NCBI GenBank assembly: GCA_034189695.1
Contig: JAXHUA010000147.1
Coordinates: 1-17,976 of the forward strand
Length of the DNA stretch: 17,976 nt
Origin: JAXHUA01 sp034189695
GTDB taxonomy: Bacteria; Chloroflexota; Dehalococcoidia; E44-bin15
Direction of reading: 5' to 3'
Part shown: positions 7,307 through 14,256 of the stretch, one piece after another
Position numbering within the stretch: position 1 is the first letter of the stretch
Layout of the letters: every line of letters begins with the position of its first letter
Notes under the pieces: model-generated
Database searches by the model: none
What the model was told of the DNA's origin: nothing
Seen by the model: only the letters and a program-made list of their open reading frames with translations
Program-made: the position numbers and the translations under genes

Positions 7307-8479
7307 ATGCCTGAAGGAATAAAGGACAAAGTAGCCATTATCGGCATGGGCTGCACCAGGTTCGGTGAGCTGTGGGACATGGGCGGCGACGACCTGATGG
7401 TCGAGGCGTTCAAGGAATGCCTCGAGGACGCGGGAATAGAGAAGAAGGACATCGACGTCGCTTACTGGGGCGCGTGCTTCCCCATGCAGGGCTTGAGCGG
7501 CATGCCGCTGTCCCAGCTTCTGAAGCTGCCGTTCATCGGTGTGACCCACGTGGAGAACCTGTGCGCCAGCGGCACCGAGGCGCTCAGGGCGGCAACCTAC
7601 GCCGTGGCGTCGGGCGCCTCTGATATCGCCATGGCCGTCGGCGTGGAGAAGCTGAAGGATACCGGCTACGGCGGCTTGCCGTCCTTCGGCGTTTCGATGA
7701 AAGGCGCCAACTTCACCGCGCCGGGAAGCTTCGCCATGCTCGCAACAAGGTACTTCGGCGTTCACAACCTCTCTCCCGACGAGGGCAAGAGAATGATCGG
7801 CAGGGTGTCGGTGAAGAGCCACCACAATGGCACCCTGAATCCCAAGGCCCACCTCCGCCGTGAGGTCACGCTTGACGACGTGGTGAAGGCACCGATAGTC
7901 GCCTGGCCGCTTGGGCTGTATGACTGCTGCGGTGTGAGCGATGGCTCGTCAGCGGCAATCGTGTGCCGCGCCGACATGGCGAAGAAGTTCAGGCCTGACC
8001 CGGTGTATGTGAAGGCGCTCCAGATCGCCATCAGCTCCGGTGAGGAGATAATGTACACCGACTTCGACTTCGCCCACGTGGAGTCAACCCGACGCGCGGC
8101 TGAGCGAGCCTACAAAGAGGCAGGCATCAAGAACGCACGGGAAGAGATAAGCATGGCGGAGGTCCACGACTGCTTCTCCATTACTGAAGCGGTGACCATG
8201 GAGGACCTTCAGTTCAGCCCGGTGGGCAAGGTGAGGGGCGACATCGAGTCCGGCTTCTTCGACCTCGACGGAGGTCTGCCGGTGCAGCCAGACGGCGGGC
8301 TCAAGTGCTTCGGCCACCCGATCGGCGCCTCCGGACTCAGGATGATCTACGAGATGTACAAGCAACTGCAGGGCAAGGCAGACAAACGCCAGATCAAGGA
8401 CCCGAAGCTGGGTCTCACTCATAACCTGGGCGGTTTCCCTCAGGGCAACGTGTGCTCCGTAGCCATCGTGGGCCTCTAG
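7307..8479 (+). CDS. SCP-x-type thiolase, copy 2
   Basis: 390 residues, colinear with the thiolase at 4175-5344 and sharing long identical runs such as SVKSHHNGTLNPKAH and HDCFSITEAVTMEDLQFSP. The active-site residues are complete: C86 in VENLCASGTEAL, H287 and C289 in VHDCF, H337 in GHPIGASGLRM. GGAGGT lies seven bases before the ATG. The substrate-facing region after the first catalytic loop differs from copy 1 (GYGGLPSFGVSMKGANFT against GFSGLGAAGQPG), as expected if the two copies act on different acyl chains. The ACAD pair begins 31 bp downstream, which places the thiolase at the end of a beta-oxidation-like sequence. Confidence 0.92.
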   Translation: MPEGIKDKVAIIGMGCTRFGELWDMGGDDLMVEAFKECLEDAGIEKKDIDVAYWGACFPMQGLSGMPLSQLLKLPFIGVTHVENLCASGTEALRAATYAVASGASDIAMAVGVEKLKDTGYGGLPSFGVSMKGANFTAPGSFAMLATRYFGVHNLSPDEGKRMIGRVSVKSHHNGTLNPKAHLRREVTLDDVVKAPIVAWPLGLYDCCGVSDGSSAAIVCRADMAKKFRPDPVYVKALQIAISSGEEIMYTDFDFAHVESTRRAAERAYKEAGIKNAREEISMAEVHDCFSITEAVTMEDLQFSPVGKVRGDIESGFFDLDGGLPVQPDGGLKCFGHPIGASGLRMIYEMYKQLQGKADKRQIKDPKLGLTHNLGGFPQGNVCSVAIVGL

Positions 8480-8510
8480 CTATTCCCGGCGGGAAAGGAG
8501 CAAGTGAGAC

Positions 8511-9704
8511 ATGGACTTCGAGTTCACACCAGAACAGGAGGCGCTGGGCAAGGAGTTTGAGGAATACGCCGTCGAATTGATGAAGGACGCTCCGGCCGGT
8601 TGGGGGACATCGCTCGAGTTCCAGTACTCCGAGGTGGGGTGGGAGTTCACCAGGAAGACCCAGAAGAAGCTGGCTGAGAAAGGCTGGCTGGTCCGGCCCT
8701 GGCCCAAGGAGTACGGGGGTGCAGATGCCCCCATAGTCGAGCAGCTCATCTACAACCAGGTCATGGCATACCACAGGGTGCCTTCGGCCGATGCCTTCGG
8801 CATCGGCATGATAGGCCCAACGCTGCTCGCCGCTGGCTCCGAGGAGCAGAAGAAGGAGCACCTTCCCCCAATCGCCAGAGCCGAGCGCTACTGGTGTCAG
8901 GGGTGGAGCGAACCCAACGCCGGCTCAGACCTGGCATCTCTGGTGACCCGCGGGGTAAGGGTGGAGGACGAGTACGTTGTCAACGGTCAGAAGACGTGGA
9001 CCACCAACGGCCACAACGCCGACTGGTGCTTCATGCTGGTCAGGACGAACCCGGAGGAGAAGAGGAGCCGGGGCCTGACCTACCTGCTGGTGGACATGAA
9101 GACCCCCGGCGTCACCGTCCGCCCACTGCTGGGGATGAACGGGGAGCACTTCTTCAACGAGGTGTACTTCGACGATGTACACGTTCCCGTGAAGAACCGC
9201 GTGGGCGAGGAGAACCAGGGATGGGCTATCACCAGGGCTACCATGAACTTCGAGAGGTCCGGCATCGGCGGCATGTCGGGCGCCAAGCGGGCCATAGAAG
9301 ACCTGGTGGCGGAGTGCAAGACGGTCAAGTGGGACAACAAGACGCTGGCCGATAGCCAGTTCGTCCGTCACCGGCTGGCCCAACTCCTCATAGAGATTGA
9401 GGCCGGTACGGCGCTGGCCTTCCGGGTGGCCTGGTCCCAGGAGAAGGGTGACTTCCTCCAGTCCGCCCACCTCGCATCAGCCTCGAAGGTATTCGGCACC
9501 GAGTTGAACCAGAGAATAGCCAACGTAGCATGCCAGATCTTTGGGCTCTACGGCCAGGTGGCCAAGTCCAGATGGGCAGTCATGGATGGCCGGTGGCAAG
9601 GAGACTATCAGTTCGTGCCAGGCACGAACATCTACGCCGGCAGTTCGGAGATACAGAGGAACATCATCTCCACGGCCGGTCTGGGCATGCCCAGGACTTG
9701 GTAG
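8511..9704 (+). CDS. acyl-CoA dehydrogenase, catalytic-type subunit (ACAD1)
   Basis: 397 residues with the normal ACAD layout: N-terminal helices, a middle beta domain with the flavin-contact motif WSEPNAGSD (S133-D140) and NGQKTWTTNGHNADW, then a C-terminal helical bundle ending GSSEIQRNI. ACADs oxidise acyl-CoA to 2-enoyl-CoA with FAD. The medium-chain-type Glu near the C-terminus is not present. Instead E248 in MNFERSG falls where isovaleryl-CoA dehydrogenase and the mycobacterial FadE26-type subunits carry their base. The ATG follows AAAGGAG. The next gene, 27 bp on, encodes an ACAD without an obvious base, so the two probably form an alpha2beta2 enzyme. Near-twin of the protein at 11605-12798. 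Confidence 0.93.
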   Translation: MDFEFTPEQEALGKEFEEYAVELMKDAPAGWGTSLEFQYSEVGWEFTRKTQKKLAEKGWLVRPWPKEYGGADAPIVEQLIYNQVMAYHRVPSADAFGIGMIGPTLLAAGSEEQKKEHLPPIARAERYWCQGWSEPNAGSDLASLVTRGVRVEDEYVVNGQKTWTTNGHNADWCFMLVRTNPEEKRSRGLTYLLVDMKTPGVTVRPLLGMNGEHFFNEVYFDDVHVPVKNRVGEENQGWAITRATMNFERSGIGGMSGAKRAIEDLVAECKTVKWDNKTLADSQFVRHRLAQLLIEIEAGTALAFRVAWSQEKGDFLQSAHLASASKVFGTELNQRIANVACQIFGLYGQVAKSRWAVMDGRWQGDYQFVPGTNIYAGSSEIQRNIISTAGLGMPRTW

Positions 9705-9731
9705 AGGAAACGAGCAGGAAAGGAGCACAAC

Positions 9732-10865
9732 ATGAACCTGGATTTCACCGAAGAGCAGGAAATGCTCAGAACCTCGGCTCGCGACTTCCTCAGCACCGAG
9801 TGCCCCAAGACTCTGGTACGGGAACTCGAGGAGAGCGAGGAAGGTTATTCCGCTGACCTGTGGAAGAAGATGGCTGACCTGGGATGGATGGGGCTGGTGA
9901 TCCCGGACGATTTCGGCGGCATGGGCATGGAGTTCTTCGACCTCGTCATTCTTCTCGAAGAGATGGGGCGCAACATCCTGCCCGGTCCGTTCTTCACCAC
10001 CGTGGTTCTCGGCGCCCTTCCCATCATGGACGCAGGCACCGAGGAACAGAAGAAAGAGTACCTGCCCAAGATAGCTGAGGGAGATGCCCTCTTCACTATG
10101 GCCCTGACCGAGCCAAGCGCTACGTATGAGCCGTCCGGCGTTGAGTTGAAGGCAACGGCTCAAGGCGACGACTTCGTCCTCAACGGCACGAAGCTCTTCG
10201 TCGAGATGGCCCACGTCGCTGACTACATGATTGTGGCCGCCAGGTCCAAGGAAGGTGGGGCAGCCGAGGACGGAGTAACCCTGTTCGTAGTCGACGCCAA
10301 GAGCCCGGGCATCAAGTGTGAAGTGATGCCCACCATCGGCGCCGACAAGCTGTGCGAGGTCGTGTTCAACAACGTGAGCGTTCCCAGGGCGAATGTGCTC
10401 GGCGAGGTCGACAAGGGCTGGCCCGTTGTGGAGCGGGCATTGCAGCACGCTACCATGGCCAAGTGCGCCGAGATGCTGGGCGGGGCTGAGGCTTCACTTG
10501 ACATGACCGCCGATTATGCCAAGGAGAGGGTGCTGTATGGCAGGCCCATCGCCTCCTTCCAGGTATTGCAGCACTACATGGCCAACATGCTCATCAACCT
10601 GGAGACGGCGAGGAACCTCATCTACGAGACAGCCTGGATGGTCTCCGCAGGTATGCCGTCCAAGCAACTGGTAGCTGCCGCCAAGGGTTGGATCAACGAA
10701 GGCTACAAGTTCATCACAGAGCGGGCGGTCCAGATCCACGGCGCCATCGGCACCACCAGGGACCATGACATCGGTCTCTACTACAGGAGGGCACTGGCAT
10801 CTGACCTCGCCTTTGGCAACACCGACTATCAGAGGGAACTGGTCGCCAGGGAACTGGGAATGTAG
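9732..10865 (+). CDS. acyl-CoA dehydrogenase, probable non-catalytic partner subunit (ACAD2)
   Basis: 377 residues with ACAD domains throughout: FTEEQEMLRTSARDFL at the start, an altered flavin motif ALTEPSATYEPSG, LNGTKLFVEMAHVADYM, and YAKERVLYGRPIASFQ in the C-terminal bundle. Where related FadE proteins have a catalytic Glu in a 'WEHD' motif, this one has TRDHD, with D344 at the base position. The IVD-type position is also not Glu (ALQHATMAK). It thus fits the beta subunit of a heterotetrameric dehydrogenase, contributing the flavin pocket to ACAD1. AAAGGAG precedes the ATG by six bases. A hairpin follows the stop, so this is probably the last gene of the first transcript. Confidence 0.92.
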   Translation: MNLDFTEEQEMLRTSARDFLSTECPKTLVRELEESEEGYSADLWKKMADLGWMGLVIPDDFGGMGMEFFDLVILLEEMGRNILPGPFFTTVVLGALPIMDAGTEEQKKEYLPKIAEGDALFTMALTEPSATYEPSGVELKATAQGDDFVLNGTKLFVEMAHVADYMIVAARSKEGGAAEDGVTLFVVDAKSPGIKCEVMPTIGADKLCEVVFNNVSVPRANVLGEVDKGWPVVERALQHATMAKCAEMLGGAEASLDMTADYAKERVLYGRPIASFQVLQHYMANMLINLETARNLIYETAWMVSAGMPSKQLVAAAKGWINEGYKFITERAVQIHGAIGTTRDHDIGLYYRRALASDLAFGNTDYQRELVARELGM

Positions 10866-11185
10866 ACGCATTCAACGAGAGGGAGGGCTGCCCCGTAGGT
10901 GGCTCTCCCTCCTCTCAACTTTGTTCCTTGTGTCGAAAACAAGGGGGGCGTACTCGGGGTTGACGAGAACCGGTACTGGTTCGCTTCGGCGACGGTGCCT
11001 GTCATGTCTCCTGCCTCTCACCGTAGAGAGGTAACCAGGGGAGAATTGAATACCGCTAGCATCGCATCAGTCTTCGAGATAGTGAGTCGGGGAGACGAGA
11101 GCAGACTCCCGAGGCAGGGGGCAGGGGGTGTGGCTCGGACATCTTTCACTACCCGGCCCTTGGAGAGAGCGGGGCGGGAGGTGTA
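10866..11185. other. 320-bp gap between the two ACAD gene groups
   Basis: Besides the terminator-like hairpin it holds TTGACG (10960-10965), a near-palindrome GAACCGGTACTGGTTC (10967-10982, one mismatched pair), and a 6-bp hairpin CCTCTC/GAGAGG (11014-11031). TTGACG has no convincing -10 at the right distance. Open frames across this gap show no family resemblance, so I call no gene. It probably separates two transcription units. Confidence 0.5.
10877..10914 (+). terminator. hairpin after the first ACAD pair, probable (weak) terminator
   Basis: AGGGAGGGC (10880-10888) pairs with GCTCTCCCT (10902-10910), with one G-T pair, and GAG/CTC extends the stem past a bulged C. The tail after it (CAACTTTGTT) is only modestly T-rich. 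The left arm holds GGAGGGCTGCC, the same 11-mer that forms the perfect terminator stem at 15556, which supports a termination role. Confidence 0.5.
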
Positions 11186-11530
11186 GTGGGGAAAGACTGC
11201 ATTTTCTGCCGCATTGTCGCCGGAGAAGTGCCGAGCGACACCCTCTACCAGGACGACCACTTGGTCGCCATCCGTGATACTAATCCTCAAGCACCCACTC
11301 ACATTCTGATCTTGCCCAGAGCCCACGTACCTTCCCTCGCCGACCTCACCGCCGAACAGGAACCGCTTATGGGGAGCATGATTCGCGTCGCCAGCGAGCT
11401 GGCGAAGGCGGAGGGTGTCGCTGACAAAGGCTATCGCCTGGTCATCAACTCGGGCCTCGAAGCGGGACAGGAAGTGCCTCACCTGCACATGCACCTTCTC
11501 GGCGGCCGTCCAATGGGAGGGCTGGGGTAA
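11186..11530 (+). CDS. HIT-family (HINT-like) nucleotide hydrolase
   Basis: 114 residues, the size of a minimal HINT protein. It has the N-terminal zinc-type CIFCRIVAGEVPS, the IRDTNPQAPTHILILPRAH strand and the catalytic triad HLHMHLLGG (H99, H101, H103), ending close after it as usual. HINT proteins hydrolyse AMP from amines or from acyl/aminoacyl adenylates and act in the cytosol. The start is GTG at 11186, with GGGAGGT three bases upstream; that spacing is short, but the family N-terminus fits. It opens the second gene group and lies 74 bp before ACAD3. A link to acyl-AMP clearance in acyl-CoA metabolism is possible, but HIT genes occur in many contexts. Confidence 0.92.
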   Translation: MGKDCIFCRIVAGEVPSDTLYQDDHLVAIRDTNPQAPTHILILPRAHVPSLADLTAEQEPLMGSMIRVASELAKAEGVADKGYRLVINSGLEAGQEVPHLHMHLLGGRPMGGLG

Positions 11531-11604
11531 GGACATGATCGAAGGCACCGCCAGAGCGCGACACGTAGCCCCTGACAGGGGCACTCGAAAGGAGTACATA
11601 TAGC

Positions 11605-12798
11605 ATGGACTTCGCATTCACACCGGAACAGGAAGGGCTGCGCAGGGAATTTCAAGAGTACGCCGTCGAACTCATGAAGGATGCCCCCCCGGGGTGGGGA
11701 ACGTCACTTGAGTTCATGTACTCCGACGAGGGCTGGGGCTTCACCCGCAGTACGCACAAGAAGCTGGCGCAGAAGGGCTGGCTGGTGCGTCCGTGGCCCG
11801 AGGAATTCGGGGGTGTGGACGCTCCAATAATCGAGCAGCTCATCTATCATGAGGTAATGGGATACAACCGCGTACCGGACAGCGACATCTTTGGCGTTGG
11901 CATGATAGGACCGACCCTGCTGGCAATAGGCAACGACGATCAGAAGAAGGAGCACCTTCCCCCCATCGCCAACGCTGAGCGGTACTGGTGCCAGGGATGG
12001 AGCGAACCCAACGCGGGCTCCGACCTGGCATCACTCACCACACGCGCAGTGAAAGTCGGCGATGAGTACGTCGTCAATGGCCAGAAGACCTGGACCAGCA
12101 ACGCTCACAACGCCGACTGGTGCTTCATGCTGGCCAGGACGAATCCCGAGGAGAAGCGGAGCCGCGGCCTGACCTACCTGCTGGTGGACATGAAGACCCC
12201 CGGCATCACGGTGCGCCCACTCCTCAGCATGGAGAACTCACACCTGTTCAACGAGGTCTATTTCGATGACGTGCACGTTCCGGAGAAGAACAGAGTCGGC
12301 GACGAGAACCAGGGTTGGTCCGTCACCAGGGCGACGATGAACTTCGAGAGGTCCGGCGTCGGCTCCATAGCTGGGGCGAGGCGCAGCCTCGACGACATGA
12401 TCGACCTGTGCAAGCAGACGAAGCGCGGTGGCAAGAGCCTCGTCGAAGACCCGTTCGTACGCCACAGGCTGGCCCAGATACTCATAGAGATAGAGGCCGG
12501 CCACGCGCTGGCCTACAGGATAGCCTGGGCACAGCAGAAGGGCGAGTTCATCGCCGCGGCGCACCTCGCTTCCGGGGCCAAGGTCTTTGGAACCGAGCTC
12601 GCGCAGCGCACCTCGGCGACAGCATGCCAGATATTCGGTCTGGTCAGCCAGGTGGCTGAGGGCCCGTGGTCAGTCGCGGAAGGGCGGTGGCAGAGCGGCT
12701 ACCAGACCGCCCCGGGAACGAACATCCTCGCCGGCTCGTCCGAGATCCAGAGGAACATCGTGAGCACCGTCGGGCTCGGCATGCCCAGAACATGGTAG
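11605..12798 (+). CDS. acyl-CoA dehydrogenase, catalytic-type subunit (ACAD3)
   Basis: 397 residues, aligning end to end with ACAD1 (8511-9704) without visible gaps and ending in the same LGMPRTW. It has the flavin motif WSEPNAGSD, NGQKTWTSNAHNADW and the putative base E248 in NFERSGVGS. Differences cluster at the C-terminal substrate side (GLVSQVAEGPWSVAEG against GLYGQVAKSRWAVMDG). AAAGGAG precedes the ATG by about ten bases. Unlike ACAD1, it is not followed directly by a small non-catalytic ACAD. The next gene is another catalytic-type ACAD after 194 bp, so its partner may be ACAD2, ACAD5 or itself. Confidence 0.93.
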   Translation: MDFAFTPEQEGLRREFQEYAVELMKDAPPGWGTSLEFMYSDEGWGFTRSTHKKLAQKGWLVRPWPEEFGGVDAPIIEQLIYHEVMGYNRVPDSDIFGVGMIGPTLLAIGNDDQKKEHLPPIANAERYWCQGWSEPNAGSDLASLTTRAVKVGDEYVVNGQKTWTSNAHNADWCFMLARTNPEEKRSRGLTYLLVDMKTPGITVRPLLSMENSHLFNEVYFDDVHVPEKNRVGDENQGWSVTRATMNFERSGVGSIAGARRSLDDMIDLCKQTKRGGKSLVEDPFVRHRLAQILIEIEAGHALAYRIAWAQQKGEFIAAAHLASGAKVFGTELAQRTSATACQIFGLVSQVAEGPWSVAEGRWQSGYQTAPGTNILAGSSEIQRNIVSTVGLGMPRTW

Positions 12799-12992
12799 AC
12801 GGACCGGAGTCACAGAGCATCGGATCCTCGGCCCGCACATGTCCCGCCAGCGGAGGCGGCGGCCGGAAGAGGGCGGGACGAGTACAGCTCCTCCCCGAGC
12901 GCGAGGGGCAGACCGGCGTGAGGAGGTGATGCGGGCCACCAGACGTGCCATTCGCAAGACCTGTATGGAACATCTTGAAAGGAGGAGTTGAC
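12799..12992. other. 194-bp gap with a GC-rich stem-loop between ACAD3 and ACAD4
   Basis: GTCCCGCC (12841-12848) pairs with GGCGGGAC (12872-12879) around a 23-nt loop. No T-run follows, so it is not a standard terminator; it may protect or fold the mRNA. A 20-codon frame from the ATG at 12929 ends one base before the ACAD4 start, but the AGGAGGT is too close to that ATG for a normal ribosome binding site. Confidence 0.4.
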
Positions 12993-14213
12993 ATGGAGTT
13001 CGGTTTCACCGAAGAACAGGAGAAACTCAGAGAAGAACTCATGGAGTTCTTCAGGAAGGAGTTGCCCGAGGACGTCGACGGCGGCGTTCCCGCGGTCAAC
13101 AAGGAGCTACAGGACTTCTGGCTCGACATCCAGAAGAAGGCCGGTGCCAAGGGGTACCTCGCGCCGGGCTGGCCGAAGGAGAGCGGTGGCCTGGGCTACA
13201 GCCACACCGAGGTGGGGATCGCCAACGAGGTGAACGCCTACTGGGGCGTGAGCTGGCCGGACTCCATCGGGCTGCACATATGTGGACCCGGCATCCACCT
13301 CTTCGGCACCGATGAGCAGAAAAAGCGGCTACTGCCCGAGATATCGAGCGGGAGAAACGTGTGGTTCGAGTGCTTCACCGAGCCCGATGCCGGCACCGAT
13401 GAGGCCAACCAGCAGACCCGCGCGGTGAAGGACGGCGACTATTATGTTCTCAACGGCCAGAAGATCTACATCACGGGTGGCTTCAGGCCGGACTGGCTCT
13501 ACGTCGAGGCACGAACCGCCGACACCATTCCCAAGCACCGCGGGCTGACCCTGTTCGCCTTCCCCGCCGACACGCCGGGCGTGAGCATCAAGACGCTCCC
13601 CTGCATGGGCGGGTATCGCGCAAACGAGGTCTTCTTCGATGACGTGAGGGTGCACAAGGACACCATGGTGGGCCAGGAGAACCAGGGCTTCTACCACGTG
13701 ATGCAGACCTTCGAGTTCGAGCGGTCCAACACCGGCGGGGCCGTCAGCGCCAGGCGACGCCTGCAGTCGCTGGTGAAGTTCTGCAAGGAGGAGAAGCGGA
13801 ACGGGAAGCCGCTCATCGAGAACCCCGAGATTCGAAAGAAGCTGGCCCTGATGGCCATAGACACAGAGGTGCTGCGGCTCGCCGCCTGGCGCACATGCTG
13901 GCGGTTCGCAGAGAGAAAGAGACTGGGCCCGTTGGACTTCGACCTGACCGGCTTCTTCGTGAGAGCGAACGCCGAGACGCACCCGACGTGGCAACTGGAG
14001 TTCCTCGGCGACTACGCCCAGCTCAGGCATGGCTCGAAGTGGGCCAAGCTCAAGGGCTCGCTCGACCGCCAGTGGCGAATGACGCGCAGCTACCACTACG
14101 CCGGAACCACTGAGGTGATGAAGCTCGTGATTGCCGGCCGAGTCCTTGGCTTGCCGAGGATACCTGCCAAGCTGAACCCGACCATCATGCAGGCGCTGCA
14201 GGAGAAGAAGTAG
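12993..14213 (+). CDS. acyl-CoA dehydrogenase, catalytic-type subunit (ACAD4)
   Basis: 406 residues. I start at the ATG 12993, with AAAGGAGG seven bases upstream, rather than 16 codons earlier, because the downstream M begins the family N-terminus EFGFTEEQEKL. The middle domain has CFTEPDAGTD in the flavin-contact position and LNGQKIYITGG. E243 in FEFERSNTGG is the likely base. The C-terminus ends AGTTEVMKLVIAGRVLGLPRI. The lineage differs clearly from ACAD1 and ACAD3. It is followed after 43 bp by the base-less ACAD5, so ACAD4 and ACAD5 form the second probable alpha/beta pair. Long-side-chain or cyclic acyl-CoA substrates are typical of such heteromeric enzymes, but none can be assigned here. 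Confidence 0.93.
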   Translation: MEFGFTEEQEKLREELMEFFRKELPEDVDGGVPAVNKELQDFWLDIQKKAGAKGYLAPGWPKESGGLGYSHTEVGIANEVNAYWGVSWPDSIGLHICGPGIHLFGTDEQKKRLLPEISSGRNVWFECFTEPDAGTDEANQQTRAVKDGDYYVLNGQKIYITGGFRPDWLYVEARTADTIPKHRGLTLFAFPADTPGVSIKTLPCMGGYRANEVFFDDVRVHKDTMVGQENQGFYHVMQTFEFERSNTGGAVSARRRLQSLVKFCKEEKRNGKPLIENPEIRKKLALMAIDTEVLRLAAWRTCWRFAERKRLGPLDFDLTGFFVRANAETHPTWQLEFLGDYAQLRHGSKWAKLKGSLDRQWRMTRSYHYAGTTEVMKLVIAGRVLGLPRIPAKLNPTIMQALQEKK

Positions 14214-14256
14214 TGGATCAGATGGGTCTGGAATCCAACTGAAAGGAGCAGCAAAC

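Noticed and set aside
5957..7852. 631-codon open frame on the minus strand opposite the second fusion and thiolase
   Set aside because: It lies antisense to two genes with clear family motifs, and its His/Val/Gly/Leu-rich translation resembles no family. Codon bias of GC-rich genes keeps the opposite frame open.
4175..8479. Ltp2-type retro-aldolase instead of thiolase
   Set aside because: Both proteins keep the nucleophile Cys (C84, C86) and the HDCF and GHP histidines, which Ltp2-type aldolases have lost or changed.
12929..12991. 20-codon frame ending one base before the ACAD4 start
   Set aside because: AGGAGGT is too close to its ATG, and the sequence includes the ACAD4 ribosome binding site. 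Translational coupling is possible but unsupported.
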